Positions 1 to 7,153 of a stretch of 9,328 bases of DNA are shown here, one piece after another; the first letter of the stretch is position 1; each line of letters starts with the position of its first letter. Source of the stretch: Bacteroidaceae bacterium (GTDB lineage Bacteria; Bacteroidota; Bacteroidia; Bacteroidales; Barnesiellaceae_A); the NCBI GenBank assembly GCA_017561285.1, contig JAFZDG010000304.1:1-9328 (forward strand). Direction: 5' to 3'. The position numbers were made by a program, and so were the translations under genes. The notes under the pieces were generated by a model, which worked only from the letters and a program-made list of their open reading frames with translations, was not told the DNA's origin and did no database searches.

Positions 1-20
1 AAAAATAAAAAAACACATAA

Positions 21-1745
21 ATGATTAATAAATGGAACTACTTGCCCCTAACAACGGAACAAGAGCTTATAAGCAAGACATTGGAGGAGAAATACCCCCA
101 ATGCCCAACGATATGTAAGTTGCTTGCACAGCGAGGGGTTACTTCGTCCGAAGAAACGGAGAAGTTTTTCAGGCCCCTTATGAGCGACCTGCACGATCCT
201 TTCCTGATGAAGGATATGCACAAGGCCGTCAATAGGCTCAATGCAGCTATTGGGGCAAAAGAAAAAATTATGATTTACGGCGACTATGATGTGGATGGAA
301 CCACCGCCGTAGCTTTGGTGTATAGATACTTGCTCAATTACTACTCGGGATTGTACTACTACATACCCGACCGTTATGAAGAGGGGTATGGCATATCGAC
401 CAAAAGTATTAACTATGCTGCCGAAAACGGCATAACACTCATTATCACACTCGACTGTGGCATAAAAGCAGTAGAGCGCATTGCCTATGCCCGCACCAAA
501 GGCATAGACTTTATCATTTGCGACCATCACGTACCCGATGCTCAACTACCCGATGCAACGGCCATACTCAACCCCAAGTTGGAAGATGAGCCATATCCTT
601 ATAAGCATCTATCTGGTTGCGGCGTTGGTTACAAGTTTATGCAAGGCTTTGCCATAAGCAACGGGCTGGATATTGCCAACGACCTTGAGCCTCTGCTCGA
701 CCTTGTTGCCGTAAGCATCGTATCGGACATTGTCCCCATTACAGGCGAAAACCGCATCCTCACCTATCATGGATTGCGCCGACTCAATAGTAATCCTACG
801 GTAGGACTACGCGCCATCATTCGCGTGTGCCAATTACAGAACAAAAAGAGCCTCAATATCAGCGATATTATCTTCAAGATAGGTCCACGCATCAACGCAT
901 CGGGACGTATGCAATCGGGACAAGAGGCAGTCGATCTGCTCGTCTCGCGCGACTACAATGAGGCTTATCGCAAAAGCCGCGAAATAGATCAATATAACGA
1001 AGATCGCAAAGAGCTTGACAAGCGCATTACCGAAGAGGCTAACATTATATTACACAGCCAGATAGACCTATCGAGCCGCCGTTCTATTGTTATATACAAC
1101 AAAGATTGGCACAAAGGCATCATAGGTATAGTAGCTTCACGATTCACCGAGCTATACTATCGCCCGGCAGTGGTGCTTACACTCTCTGACGGACTGGCTA
1201 CCGGATCGGCTCGCTCGGTACAAGGGTTTGACATCTACAAGGCTGTAGAGTCGTGCCGCGATTTGTTGGAGAACTTTGGAGGGCACACTTATGCCGTAGG
1301 GCTATCGCTCAAAGAGGAATATATCAAAGAGTTCACAATGCGATTTGAAGAGTATGTAGCCAGAAACATAGAGCCTACACAAACCACCCCTCAAATTGAC
1401 ATTGACACAGAGCTTAACTTTTCGGAAATTACCCCCGAATTCATTACACTGTTGCGCCAATTCAACCCCTTCGGACCCGGTAATAACAAGCCTACATTTA
1501 TTACCAAATCGGTATGCGACTTTGGCACAAGCAGGCTCGTAGGTCGCCAACAAGAGCATCTCAAACTTGAGCTTATAGACAGCCAATCGGGACACATTCT
1601 CAATGGCATTGCATTCAACAAGAAAGAGTATTACGACTATATCAAGAGTGGTAAGTTATTTGATATATGTTATACTATTGAAGACAATCAACGCGGAGGC
1701 GATGACATACAGTTGCTCATACGCGACATACGATGCCACGAATAA
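21..1745 (+). CDS. recJ: Single-stranded-DNA-specific 5'-3' exonuclease RecJ
   Basis: RecJ degrades single-stranded DNA 5' to 3' in the cytoplasm, serving RecF-pathway recombination, mismatch repair and base-excision repair. The 574-residue protein has the full DHH-family layout. Motif I is YGDYDVDGTTA at residues 86-96 (metal-binding aspartates), followed by DCGIK (145-149), CDHH (167-170) and SDIVPI (235-240). GPRINASGRM (288-297) precedes a helical linker. The DHHA1 region shows HKGIIGIVASR (364-374), TGSARS (394-399) and FGGHTYAVG (419-427), and the C-terminal OB-like part begins near FNPFGPGN (481-488). The length is normal for the family. The ATG at 21 fits the usual KWNY-type N-terminus, and only 20 A-rich bases precede it, so its promoter lies outside the window. 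It converges on rlmB, with a hairpin between them. Identification is from visible motifs and is very secure. Confidence 0.96.
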   Translation: MINKWNYLPLTTEQELISKTLEEKYPQCPTICKLLAQRGVTSSEETEKFFRPLMSDLHDPFLMKDMHKAVNRLNAAIGAKEKIMIYGDYDVDGTTAVALVYRYLLNYYSGLYYYIPDRYEEGYGISTKSINYAAENGITLIITLDCGIKAVERIAYARTKGIDFIICDHHVPDAQLPDATAILNPKLEDEPYPYKHLSGCGVGYKFMQGFAISNGLDIANDLEPLLDLVAVSIVSDIVPITGENRILTYHGLRRLNSNPTVGLRAIIRVCQLQNKKSLNISDIIFKIGPRINASGRMQSGQEAVDLLVSRDYNEAYRKSREIDQYNEDRKELDKRITEEANIILHSQIDLSSRRSIVIYNKDWHKGIIGIVASRFTELYYRPAVVLTLSDGLATGSARSVQGFDIYKAVESCRDLLENFGGHTYAVGLSLKEEYIKEFTMRFEEYVARNIEPTQTTPQIDIDTELNFSEITPEFITLLRQFNPFGPGNNKPTFITKSVCDFGTSRLVGRQQEHLKLELIDSQSGHILNGIAFNKKEYYDYIKSGKLFDICYTIEDNQRGGDDIQLLIRDIRCHE

Positions 1746-1769
1746 AAAGATTTATCTTGCTCGATACAA

Positions 1770-1803
1770 CAAGGGAGTGCCACTACAGAATGACACTCCC
1801 TTG
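1770..1803. terminator. Hairpin between convergent recJ and rlmB
   Basis: A perfect 10-bp inverted repeat, CAAGGGAGTG at 1770-1779 and CACTCCCTTG at 1794-1803, encloses a 14-nt loop. It lies 24 nt after the recJ stop and 23 nt past the rlmB stop, the expected place for a shared bidirectional terminator. Neither side has a true U-tract: the plus strand continues with mixed A/T and the minus strand with mixed sequence. It may be a weak intrinsic terminator or an mRNA 3'-end stabiliser. The structure is seen directly; the function is inferred from position. Confidence 0.6.
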
Positions 1804-1826
1804 CTATTATATTATATAATGTAGCA

Positions 1827-2561
1827 TTACCCGCGCTGACGCACTACCTCATACATCATTACACCGGCTGCTACCGAAACGTTGAGCGAACCAATATTAC
1901 CACGCATAGGTATTGCCACCATCTCATCGCAATAGCGTAGAACGGCCGGCGAAACACCGGTATCTTCTGCTCCCATTACAATAGCAACCGGAGCTGTATA
2001 ATCTACTTGTGTGTAATTCTTATCCGACTTTTCCGATGCTGCAACAATGGTAAAACCACTATCGTGCAAATACTTCACTGCATCAAGAATACTACGTTCG
2101 CGACACACCGGCAAGGTATGCAATGCACCGGCAGAGGTCTTTACGGCATCGGCATTGACCGACACACTGCCACGAGCAGGTATAACAACCGCATGAGCAC
2201 CTACACACTCACAAGTACGGGCTATCGCACCAAAATTGCGCACATCGGTTACACCATCGAGCAACACCACAAACGGTACTTGACCGGCCTCGTAAAGCTC
2301 AGGTACTAAAGAGTCGAGCGTATAATACTCTACAGCCGATAGAAAGGCAACAACACCTTGATGATTTTTGCGAGTGATGCGATTGATTCGTTCCACCGGT
2401 ACGCGTTGTATAGGTGCTCCCACCTGACGTGCAGCCGCAAACAACTCTTGAGCCAAATCGCCCTGCAGGTCTTTCTTGACCATAATCTTATCTATCTCTT
2501 TACCGGCTTCAATGGCCTCTATAACGGCACGAATGCCAAAGATGTAGTCACTTTTTTCCAT
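1827..2561 (-). CDS. rlmB: 23S rRNA (guanosine-2'-O)-methyltransferase, SpoU/TrmH family
   Basis: This is an SAM-dependent 2'-O-ribose methyltransferase of the SPOUT superfamily. The RlmB branch methylates G2251 (E. coli numbering) in the peptidyl-transferase region of 23S rRNA. The 244-residue protein has an N-terminal substrate-binding domain (about 5-80, beginning IFGIRAVIEAI) and a C-terminal SpoU domain (about 96-240). The latter holds motif 1 (N109-FGAIA-R115), motif 2 (GAEDTG, 197-202) and motif 3 (IPMRGNIGSLNVS, 217-229), which form the trefoil-knot SAM site. I chose the ATG at 2561 because homologues begin at this point and it lies 10 nt after the recN stop. An open frame extends to 2654, but the 31 extra residues lie inside recN and look unlike the family. 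It is the last gene of the dnaN operon. The SpoU family is certain; RlmB rather than another TrmH-type paralogue is likely from length and domain order. Confidence 0.9.
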   Translation of the reverse strand: MEKSDYIFGIRAVIEAIEAGKEIDKIMVKKDLQGDLAQELFAAARQVGAPIQRVPVERINRITRKNHQGVVAFLSAVEYYTLDSLVPELYEAGQVPFVVLLDGVTDVRNFGAIARTCECVGAHAVVIPARGSVSVNADAVKTSAGALHTLPVCRERSILDAVKYLHDSGFTIVAASEKSDKNYTQVDYTAPVAIVMGAEDTGVSPAVLRYCDEMVAIPMRGNIGSLNVSVAAGVMMYEVVRQRG

Positions 2562-2571
2562 TATATCGTTT

Positions 2572-4233
2572 TTATAAGTCTTTTGTTGTAAGTAATACAC
2601 GTGCATTGTTGAGTGCCGCCTCGGTAAGCGATGTACCGCTGAGCATACGAGCAATCTCTTCTACACGTTCATTTTCATCGAGTTGTACCAAATGTGTGCG
2701 AGTGCTATCGCCACTATTGTCTTTATATACCCTATATTGATTATCGCCAATGGCAGCTACTTGCGGCAAGTGTGTAATGGCTATTACCTGCATATACTGC
2801 GACATACGATGCATAATACTACCCATACGTGCCGCTATATCGCCCGACACGCCGGTGTCAATCTCATCGAAGATGATAGTGGGCAATGCCAAAGCATCGG
2901 CTACAAGCGACTTTACACAAAGCATTAAACGCGAAATTTCACCACCCGAGGCCACCTCTGCAACAGGTTGCAATGGTTGATTTTTATTGGCCGAAAAGCG
3001 TATGACAACTTGCTCGGCACCCATCTTGTAGTATGCACAAGGCTCTATATCGACCGAAATATGTACGTGAGGCATACCCAAAGGACGCAACTCTTCGACC
3101 AATCTCGAAGACAATATACCGGCACAAGCCACTCGGGTATCGGTAAGTTGCTGAGCCGCTACTTTACGCTCCTGCTCCGCCTCGGCCAATCGAGCTGCAA
3201 GCGCTTCAATCTCGGCATCGCTATTATCTATACTACCCAATCGTGCGGCATATTCATCACGCAGAGCTATCAATTCTTCGACACTCTTCACACGATGCTT
3301 TTGCTGCAAAGTATATATGGTATCAAGTCGTTCTTCTACCCAAGCAAGTCTTTCGGGATCTACAACCAAAGCCTCATTCCAATCGGCAAAAGTTGCGTTT
3401 ACATCTTTGAGATCGATATATGCACTATCCAATCGCTCAACCATATGCTCGGCTTCGGCAAAGAAATTTTGCAACGAGCGCGCTTTTGAAAGAATTGTAT
3501 TGAGAGCAGATATGACACTCGCATCGCTATCTTCAAGCAGCGATGTTATTTCATAAAGAGTCTCTTTGATGTCACCGGCATGGGTAAGACGCTCTTGTTC
3601 ACTTTCCAACTCCTCTTGCTCGCCGGCTATCAAACGAGCTTCATAGAGTTGTGCATATTGAAAACGAATGTAATCTTCATCGGCATGTGCATCATCGATA
3701 CGGCGACGAGCCTCTTGCAACCGAGCAGCCAGCGTTTCGCATTCTTTATGCACTTGCTGATATGCAGCCAACTGAGGTGCATTTTGAGCCAATACATCGA
3801 CCATACGCAACTGGAAGCCGCTATCGGCCAACAACAGATTTTGATGTTGCGAATGTATATCGATAAGTCGCTCGCCAATCTGTTTCAATTGGGCTACCGA
3901 AACGGGAGTATCGTTGATAAAAGCACGAGATTTGCCCGATGGTGCAATTTCGCGTCTTATGATACACTCTGCATCATACTCCAAATCATACTCTTCAAAT
4001 AGGTGCTTCAAGTCATACTTCGATACATCAAACGTACCCTCTACGATTGTTTTGGCATCGGTATTAGTTACCACTTTGCTATCGACACGCTGTCCGAGTA
4101 TGAGCGATAAAGCACCCAATATTATTGATTTACCCGCACCTGTTTCGCCGGTAATAACCGAGAAACCTTGCTCCAAGTCTATGTCGAGACTCTCTATGAG
4201 CGCATAATTGCGAATAACTAATTTTCTAATCAT
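2572..4233 (-). CDS. recN: DNA repair protein RecN (SMC-like ATPase)
   Basis: RecN is a cytoplasmic, SMC-like ATPase recruited to DNA double-strand breaks, where it helps hold and process ends for RecA-dependent repair. The 553-residue protein has both halves of the split ABC ATPase. At the N-terminus are IRNYALIESLDIDL and Walker A GETGAGKS (29-36); at the C-terminus are the ABC signature VASGGEISR (427-435), Walker B IIFDEIDTG (453-461) and the switch-like ITHLPQVAA (486-494). The family motif DIHSQHQ is at 125-131. Glu/Ala/Arg-rich coiled-coil segments lie around 155-215 and 335-370. The length is typical. It starts 6 nt after the DUF4835 stop and ends 10 nt before rlmB. An AAGGAGG sequence (4251-4257) lies 17 nt before the ATG, too far for normal Shine-Dalgarno use, and it is coding in the upstream gene. 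Confidence 0.96.
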   Translation of the reverse strand: MIRKLVIRNYALIESLDIDLEQGFSVITGETGAGKSIILGALSLILGQRVDSKVVTNTDAKTIVEGTFDVSKYDLKHLFEEYDLEYDAECIIRREIAPSGKSRAFINDTPVSVAQLKQIGERLIDIHSQHQNLLLADSGFQLRMVDVLAQNAPQLAAYQQVHKECETLAARLQEARRRIDDAHADEDYIRFQYAQLYEARLIAGEQEELESEQERLTHAGDIKETLYEITSLLEDSDASVISALNTILSKARSLQNFFAEAEHMVERLDSAYIDLKDVNATFADWNEALVVDPERLAWVEERLDTIYTLQQKHRVKSVEELIALRDEYAARLGSIDNSDAEIEALAARLAEAEQERKVAAQQLTDTRVACAGILSSRLVEELRPLGMPHVHISVDIEPCAYYKMGAEQVVIRFSANKNQPLQPVAEVASGGEISRLMLCVKSLVADALALPTIIFDEIDTGVSGDIAARMGSIMHRMSQYMQVIAITHLPQVAAIGDNQYRVYKDNSGDSTRTHLVQLDENERVEEIARMLSGTSLTEAALNNARVLLTTKDL

Positions 4234-4239
4234 AAAATA

Positions 4240-5142
4240 TTATCGACTTTCCTCCTTAATCTTTTCAAGTATGCGATTGTCGGAAGGGTAAATATTGATA
4301 AGCAAATCGTACATATCGCTCTTTTCGTTGGTACTTGCCTTAGAGTAAATACTGATGATTTCATCGAATTTTGCCTCCTTGAACATAGGGAACAATACCG
4401 AAGAGGGCGTTGCGCTATACAACGTGGTCAATGTAGCAAGTGACTTACCAATTGTAGAACGGGCCTTCGAAGCACCCAATACCATCTCGTCCATCCCCTT
4501 GCGATGATAGTTGTACCACATCTCTCGGAATGGCTTTGTGGTAGGTTCTACAAAAGCCGACAATATCGCACTTCTATTTCTATTGTTCTCAAAGGCTTTC
4601 CAACCCGGCTCTTGAGTCGATTGTCCCAATTGCACCATAGTACGTGCCATCTCAAAAAACTGATCTCCAACGTACAATATAAAGCTGTCGAAGTCTATAC
4701 CCAATATCAAATAGGCATAGAAGTTGAGAATGCAGGTGAGATTGTTCTCGTAGGTAGAGGTGGAAAACACCAACGGATCGTACTCTTTGTAGTTAAACTC
4801 CACCTCATTGTCCTGAAAGTTGATAAGAGTGGATGTATATGAGCTGTTATATACCGGCCTACGCGACTGCACTTGCAACTGACATACCATACGCTCGTCA
4901 GTATATTCCGATACGATAAATTGCAACGTACACTCTATACGTTCCACAGTAGAGAGTTGCACCGAAGAGAACTTGGTATCGTTCATATACTCCGATATGG
5001 CAGTTTGCAATGTATTGAACACCTCCTTGTTTGTGCCTTGTATCTTGTCGCTATTGACCACAACGCGGCAATTGAGTTCCTGCGCTACCAACATGGGTAA
5101 CGACAACATAATAAGGAGCAGTGTTACAACATATCGTTTCAT
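4240..5142 (-). CDS. porD: DUF4835 family periplasmic protein (type IX secretion-associated, PorD-type)
   Basis: This secreted 300-residue protein matches the DUF4835 family of Bacteroidota, annotated in some databases as type IX secretion protein PorD; no biochemical role is firmly known to me. A signal peptide is clear: MKRY, a hydrophobic run (residues 5-19) and a likely signal peptidase I site around VAQ/EL (21-22). There is no lipobox cysteine, so a soluble periplasmic protein is expected. Stretches I associate with the family are QSRRPVYNSSY (92-102), YAYLILGIDFDSF (142-154) and GWKAFENNRNRS (180-191). No other membrane segment is visible. It sits between coaBC (8-nt gap) and recN (6-nt gap), an arrangement I recall from other Bacteroidota. 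It is the only evident exported product in an operon of DNA, RNA and coenzyme functions. Family assignment is good; the symbol and the secretion role are less certain. Confidence 0.82.
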   Translation of the reverse strand: MKRYVVTLLLIMLSLPMLVAQELNCRVVVNSDKIQGTNKEVFNTLQTAISEYMNDTKFSSVQLSTVERIECTLQFIVSEYTDERMVCQLQVQSRRPVYNSSYTSTLINFQDNEVEFNYKEYDPLVFSTSTYENNLTCILNFYAYLILGIDFDSFILYVGDQFFEMARTMVQLGQSTQEPGWKAFENNRNRSAILSAFVEPTTKPFREMWYNYHRKGMDEMVLGASKARSTIGKSLATLTTLYSATPSSVLFPMFKEAKFDEIISIYSKASTNEKSDMYDLLINIYPSDNRILEKIKEESR

Positions 5143-5150
5143 CTAACTAT

Positions 5151-6359
5151 TTACTTACTGGTTATATATTGCGTCAACTTGGCTACAATATCGGTTGCCA
5201 CCTCACTTTTGAGTTTACAAGGGTAATCGGTCGTATTGCCGTTACGCTCAATGATAGTGATGCAATTGGTATCATGACGAAATCCGGCACCGGGGTTTTG
5301 CAATGAGTTGAGTACAACAAAATCGAGGTTCTTTTTGGCCAACTTACTTTGCGCATTGGCCTCCTCATCATTGGTTTCCAACGCAAACCCTACCAGACAT
5401 TGATCATCGCGCTTGATAGCTCCCAAAGCGGCAGCTATATCGCGATTGGGTACAAGTTGCAACGTAAGGTCATCGGCCGATCGCTTCATTTTCTTGTCGC
5501 AACATACCGCCGGCTTGTAATCGGCCACTGCTGCACACATAATAGCCGCATCACAATCGCCAAAATTGGCTACGGCAGCCTCATACATCTCATCGGCACT
5601 CTCCACATCAATACGCTTGATAGCCGGGTGAACAGTCTTGAGTGTTACAGGACCGGCGATGAGCGTCACATCGGCACCGGCTTTAGCACATGCCTCAGCA
5701 ATGGCAAAGCCCATCTTTCCCGATGAGTAGTTACCTATAAAACGAACCGGATCGAGTTTTTCATATGTCGGGCCCGCAGTTATCATCACTTTTTTTTTTG
5801 CCAACGCTTGTTGCGATGCAAAAAATTCCTCTATGACTGCCACAATACGGTCGGGCTCTTCCATACGTCCTTTACCCTCCAAGTGACTGGCCAACTCACC
5901 CGAAGTAGGTTCTATGATGTGATTGCCATACGAACGCAACAAATCGAGGTTGTGTTGAGTAGATGGGTGAGCAAACATATCCAAGTCCATAGCAGGAGCT
6001 ATAAATACGGGCGCTTTGCTCGACAAATAGGTCGTAATGAGCATATTATCGGCTACACCATGCGCCATTTTTCCTATCGAGGAGGCCGTTGCGGGAGCTA
6101 TAACCATAGCATCGGCCCATATGCCCAGATCCACGTGACTATGCCATGTGCCATCGTTGGCTGTGAAGAACTCGCTTACAACCGGTTTTCCACTCAGCGC
6201 CGACAATGTTACCGGTGTAATAAACTCTTTACCGGCGGGTGTCATAACGACTTGTACCTCGGCACCTTTCTTTACAAAAGCACGAAGCAGATATGCGGCT
6301 TTATAAGCAGCAATGCTACCTGTAATGCCCAGAACGATATGTTTTCCTTTGAGTGTCAT
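5151..6359 (-). CDS. coaBC: Bifunctional phosphopantothenoylcysteine decarboxylase / phosphopantothenate-cysteine ligase
   Basis: CoaBC carries out two steps of coenzyme A synthesis. CoaB joins 4'-phosphopantothenate to cysteine using CTP, and the FMN-dependent CoaC half decarboxylates the product to 4'-phosphopantetheine. In this 402-residue protein CoaC spans about 1-180: GITGSIAAYK (11-20), the catalytic histidine in WHSHVDLG (H75), APATASSIGKMAHG (88-101), PAMDLDM (122-128) and the flap GELASHLEGKGRM (154-166). CoaB spans about 190-400: AGPTYEKLDPVRFIGNYSSGKMG (195-217, with N210), AAVADYKP (276-283), a lysine cluster at 289-292 and GFALETN (324-330). Two odd points are seen. The positions matching E. 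coli N125 and C158 are D125 and S158, which may be a phylum trait. An A10 run encodes three lysines exactly at the domain junction (5790-5799). It is third in the operon, 5 nt after the exonuclease gene. Confidence 0.95.
   Translation of the reverse strand: MTLKGKHIVLGITGSIAAYKAAYLLRAFVKKGAEVQVVMTPAGKEFITPVTLSALSGKPVVSEFFTANDGTWHSHVDLGIWADAMVIAPATASSIGKMAHGVADNMLITTYLSSKAPVFIAPAMDLDMFAHPSTQHNLDLLRSYGNHIIEPTSGELASHLEGKGRMEEPDRIVAVIEEFFASQQALAKKKVMITAGPTYEKLDPVRFIGNYSSGKMGFAIAEACAKAGADVTLIAGPVTLKTVHPAIKRIDVESADEMYEAAVANFGDCDAAIMCAAVADYKPAVCCDKKMKRSADDLTLQLVPNRDIAAALGAIKRDDQCLVGFALETNDEEANAQSKLAKKNLDFVVLNSLQNPGAGFRHDTNCITIIERNGNTTDYPCKLKSEVATDIVAKLTQYITSK
5790..5799 (-). other. A10 homopolymer at the CoaC/CoaB junction (possible slippage site or internal start region)
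   Basis: On the coding strand ten consecutive A residues encode the end of an alanine codon and Lys188-Lys190 of CoaBC, followed directly by GTG ATG (Val191-Met192) and the CoaB domain. Losing one A gives an immediate TGA; gaining one A gives a TGA ten codons after the lysines. Either slip would therefore make a CoaC-only protein. An A-rich stretch just before an ATG also resembles a Bacteroidota translation start, so CoaB alone could be made from Met192. The tract is seen directly; both uses are inference. Confidence 0.4.
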
Positions 6360-6364
6360 AGATG

Positions 6365-7147
6365 TTATTTGTGTGTGTTGTTGCTATTGAGTCCACGCAA
6401 ACGGATGCGAGTAATCACATTTTTGGTATTCAAGGGGAAGTCGCCTTGCATAATCCAGCTATAATAGCCTTGATCGCGCACCATTACTTCGGCAACGGGC
6501 ATTCCTTTATACTTACCAAAGTTAAATACCTCTACATCCTTGTCGTTATAAACGATACGACCGGCAAAATCGACATTACGATTCTGCGTCGAGAATTTCG
6601 ACAAGAAATCAATGTCGTTCTGCAAGGATGCATATCGGTCGAGTTGGGCTTTGAGCACCTCGTAGGTAGCTCGCGTATCGGCATCGGCCGAGTGAGCGCC
6701 ATCCAACTCTTTGCCACAATAGAACAAATATGCAGCCGAGAGTGTGCGTTGCTCCATCTTGTGGAAGATAGTCTGCACATCAACAAAACGGCACTTTGTC
6801 AAATCGAGATTGGTGCCTACACGCAAAAATTCCTCTACCAACAAGGGTACATCGAAACGGTTGCTGTTGAAGCCTGCAATATCTACATCGGTAAATACAG
6901 CAGCTAAGCTACCTGCCACTTGCTCAAAAAGAGGCGCATTGGCAACATCGGCATCCGATATGTGGTGTACGGCCGTAGCCTCAGGGGGAATAGGTCGTCC
7001 GGGATTGATGCGCAACGTGCGGCTCTCTTCTCTACCATCGGGGTAGACCTTGATGTATGAGATTTCGACAATGCGATCATCGGTAATATTGGTACCGGTT
7101 GTCTCGAGGTCAAAAAATACAATGGGTTTGGTAAGTTTGAGTTCCAT
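6365..7147 (-). CDS. DEDDh 3'-5' exonuclease (DnaQ/epsilon-like) with C-terminal DUF3820-like domain
   Basis: This cytoplasmic protein belongs to the RNase T/DnaQ superfamily, which removes nucleotides from 3' ends of DNA or RNA using two metal ions. The 260-residue protein has Exo I FDLETTGT (12-19; D13, E15), Exo II AGFNSNRFDVPLL (91-103; D99) and Exo III HSADAD (152-157; H152, D157), so all catalytic DEDDh residues are present. After the nuclease domain (about 7-175), residues 205-240 (FNFGKYKGMPVAEV, then YYSWIMQGDFP) look like the small DUF3820 domain, whose role is unclear. It lies 6 nt after dnaN and 5 nt before coaBC. Pairing with the clamp gene suggests a role in replication or repair, but I see no evidence that it is the true polymerase III epsilon subunit. 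Substrate is unknown, so I give no symbol. Confidence 0.9.
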   Translation of the reverse strand: MELKLTKPIVFFDLETTGTNITDDRIVEISYIKVYPDGREESRTLRINPGRPIPPEATAVHHISDADVANAPLFEQVAGSLAAVFTDVDIAGFNSNRFDVPLLVEEFLRVGTNLDLTKCRFVDVQTIFHKMEQRTLSAAYLFYCGKELDGAHSADADTRATYEVLKAQLDRYASLQNDIDFLSKFSTQNRNVDFAGRIVYNDKDVEVFNFGKYKGMPVAEVMVRDQGYYSWIMQGDFPLNTKNVITRIRLRGLNSNNTHK

Positions 7148-7153
7148 CGGATA

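Noticed and set aside
48..545. 165-codon minus-strand open frame opposite recJ
   Set aside because: It overlaps the conserved RecJ motifs YGDYDVDG and CDHH on the other strand; a coding-strand by-product.
1603..1824. 73-codon plus-strand frame running from recJ through the hairpin towards rlmB
   Set aside because: It starts inside recJ in another frame and ends in the terminator region; no homology or start signal.
2968..3489. 173-codon plus-strand open frame inside recN
   Set aside because: It is a shadow of the RecN coiled-coil region; no family features are visible.
4251..4257. AAGGAGG on the minus strand as a Shine-Dalgarno site for recN
   Set aside because: It is 17 nt from the start codon, outside normal spacing, and encodes Lys-Glu-Glu of the upstream protein. 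Such sites are rarely used in Bacteroidota.
5808..6464. 218-codon plus-strand open frame opposite coaBC
   Set aside because: It lies antisense to the whole CoaC domain and has no recognisable family or start context; its cysteine- and arginine-rich composition is typical of an antisense shadow.
6362..6907. 181-codon plus-strand open frame opposite the exonuclease gene
   Set aside because: It is fully antisense to a gene with intact catalytic motifs and matches no family.
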